Of a DNA stretch of 64,000 nt, positions 63,732 to 64,000 are shown piece by piece. The position numbers and the translations under genes are program-made. The number at the start of each line of letters is the position of its first letter. Position 1 is the first letter of the stretch. Where the stretch lies: contig NZ_CP134772.1 in NCBI RefSeq assembly GCF_031882575.1, forward strand, positions 1,755,001 through 1,819,000, written 5' to 3'. Below the pieces are notes generated by a model. The model did not search any database. It worked only from the letters and a program-made list of their open reading frames with translations, and was not told where the DNA came from. Source of the DNA: Pseudomonas sp. VD-NE ins. Its GTDB lineage: Bacteria > Pseudomonadota > Gammaproteobacteria > Pseudomonadales > Pseudomonadaceae.

Positions 63732-64000
63732 ATGGCAGAGAGCGAAAGCGGTCAGGACAAAACAGAAGACCCCACGGAGAAACGTAAAAAGGACTCCCGT
63801 GAAAAGGGTGAAATTGCCCGTTCCAAAGAACTCAATACCCTCGCCGTGATGATGGCCGGCGCCGGTGCGCTGCTGGTGTTCGGCGGCATGCTGGCCGAAG
63901 ACCTGATGGAGCTGATGCGCCTGAATTTCACGCTGTCGCGTGAGGTGATCATGGATCAGGGTTCCATGGGCGCATTTTTGTTGAAGTCGGGTCAGATGGC
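63732..64000 (+). CDS. flhB: Flagellar export switch protein FlhB (5' part, cut by the window)
   Basis: The first 89 codons of FlhB are present: MAESESGQDKTEDPTEKRKK, then SREKGEIARSKELN, both typical, followed by the start of TM1. The NPTH autocleavage site and C-terminal domain lie beyond the window. It is intact as far as it goes. Confidence 0.93.
   Translation, partial: MAESESGQDKTEDPTEKRKKDSREKGEIARSKELNTLAVMMAGAGALLVFGGMLAEDLMELMRLNFTLSREVIMDQGSMGAFLLKSGQM

Overview
The window reads as chromosome of a fluorescent Pseudomonas (P. fluorescens group). Reasons: GC-rich DNA, a phhA-phhB-phhC/phhR phenylalanine module, FleQ/FleSR flagellar regulators, the hsbA-hsbR-hptB cassette lying between fliJ and fliK, Pseudomonas-type REP pairs, and a flgL - glycosylation island - fliC layout. 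No tRNA, rRNA, phage, insertion sequence or CRISPR array is visible.

Layout. (1) 0.15-2.3 kb: ribosome-rescue factor ArfB, a convergent MFS transporter and two very small minus-strand genes separated by a perfect 13-bp inverted repeat. (2) 2.4-7.0 kb: the phenylalanine hydroxylase operon (phhA, phhB, phhC, minus strand) divergent from its TyrR-like activator phhR, with two TyrR-box-like palindromes between them; REP-type repeats sit on three sides. (3) 7.1-15.6 kb: flgFGHIJKL (rod, L and P rings, rod cap/muramidase, hook-filament junction) behind a sigma-54 type -24/-12 site. (4) 15.7-40.6 kb: a flagellin-glycosylation island. It holds a four-module 1197-aa glycosyltransferase, a secreted-type RTX Ca-binding protein, genes for a CDP-activated 6-deoxyhexose that is probably 3-C-methylated, a CmcI-type hydroxylase/methyltransferase, a second giant glycosyltransferase (971 aa), a complete pseudaminic acid pathway (pseB, pseC, an associated methylase, pseF, a pseG-pseH fusion, pseI), a stand-alone ketoacyl synthase III, a Maf flagellin glycosyltransferase and a small Cys-motif protein. 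(5) 40.7-44.5 kb: fliC behind a clear sigma-28 promoter, then flaG, fliD, fliS, fliT. (6) 44.6-48.9 kb: regulators fleQ, fleS, fleR. (7) 48.9-54.7 kb: fliEFGHIJ. (8) 54.9-57.3 kb: hsbA, hsbR, hptB (partner-switch/phosphorelay). (9) 57.4-64.0 kb: fliK, a 131-bp tandem repeat block, fliLMNOPQR and the 5' part of flhB, cut by the window end.

How it works together. FleQ (c-di-GMP-responsive, RpoN-dependent) and FleSR would drive the -24/-12 sites seen before flgF, fleS, fliE, fliK and fliL. FliA (sigma-28) would drive fliC and a second site before fliS. The island supplies at least two activated sugars (CMP-pseudaminic acid and a CDP-branched deoxysugar). Maf and the two giant transferases are the obvious candidates to put them on the short 286-aa flagellin.

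The most novel part is the composition of the island: two parallel sugar pathways, a PseG-PseH fusion, a KAS III enzyme that may supply an acyl substituent, a CmcI-family enzyme, and an RTX protein with its own possible sigma-28 promoter. All functional assignments are from sequence reading alone; no database search was possible.
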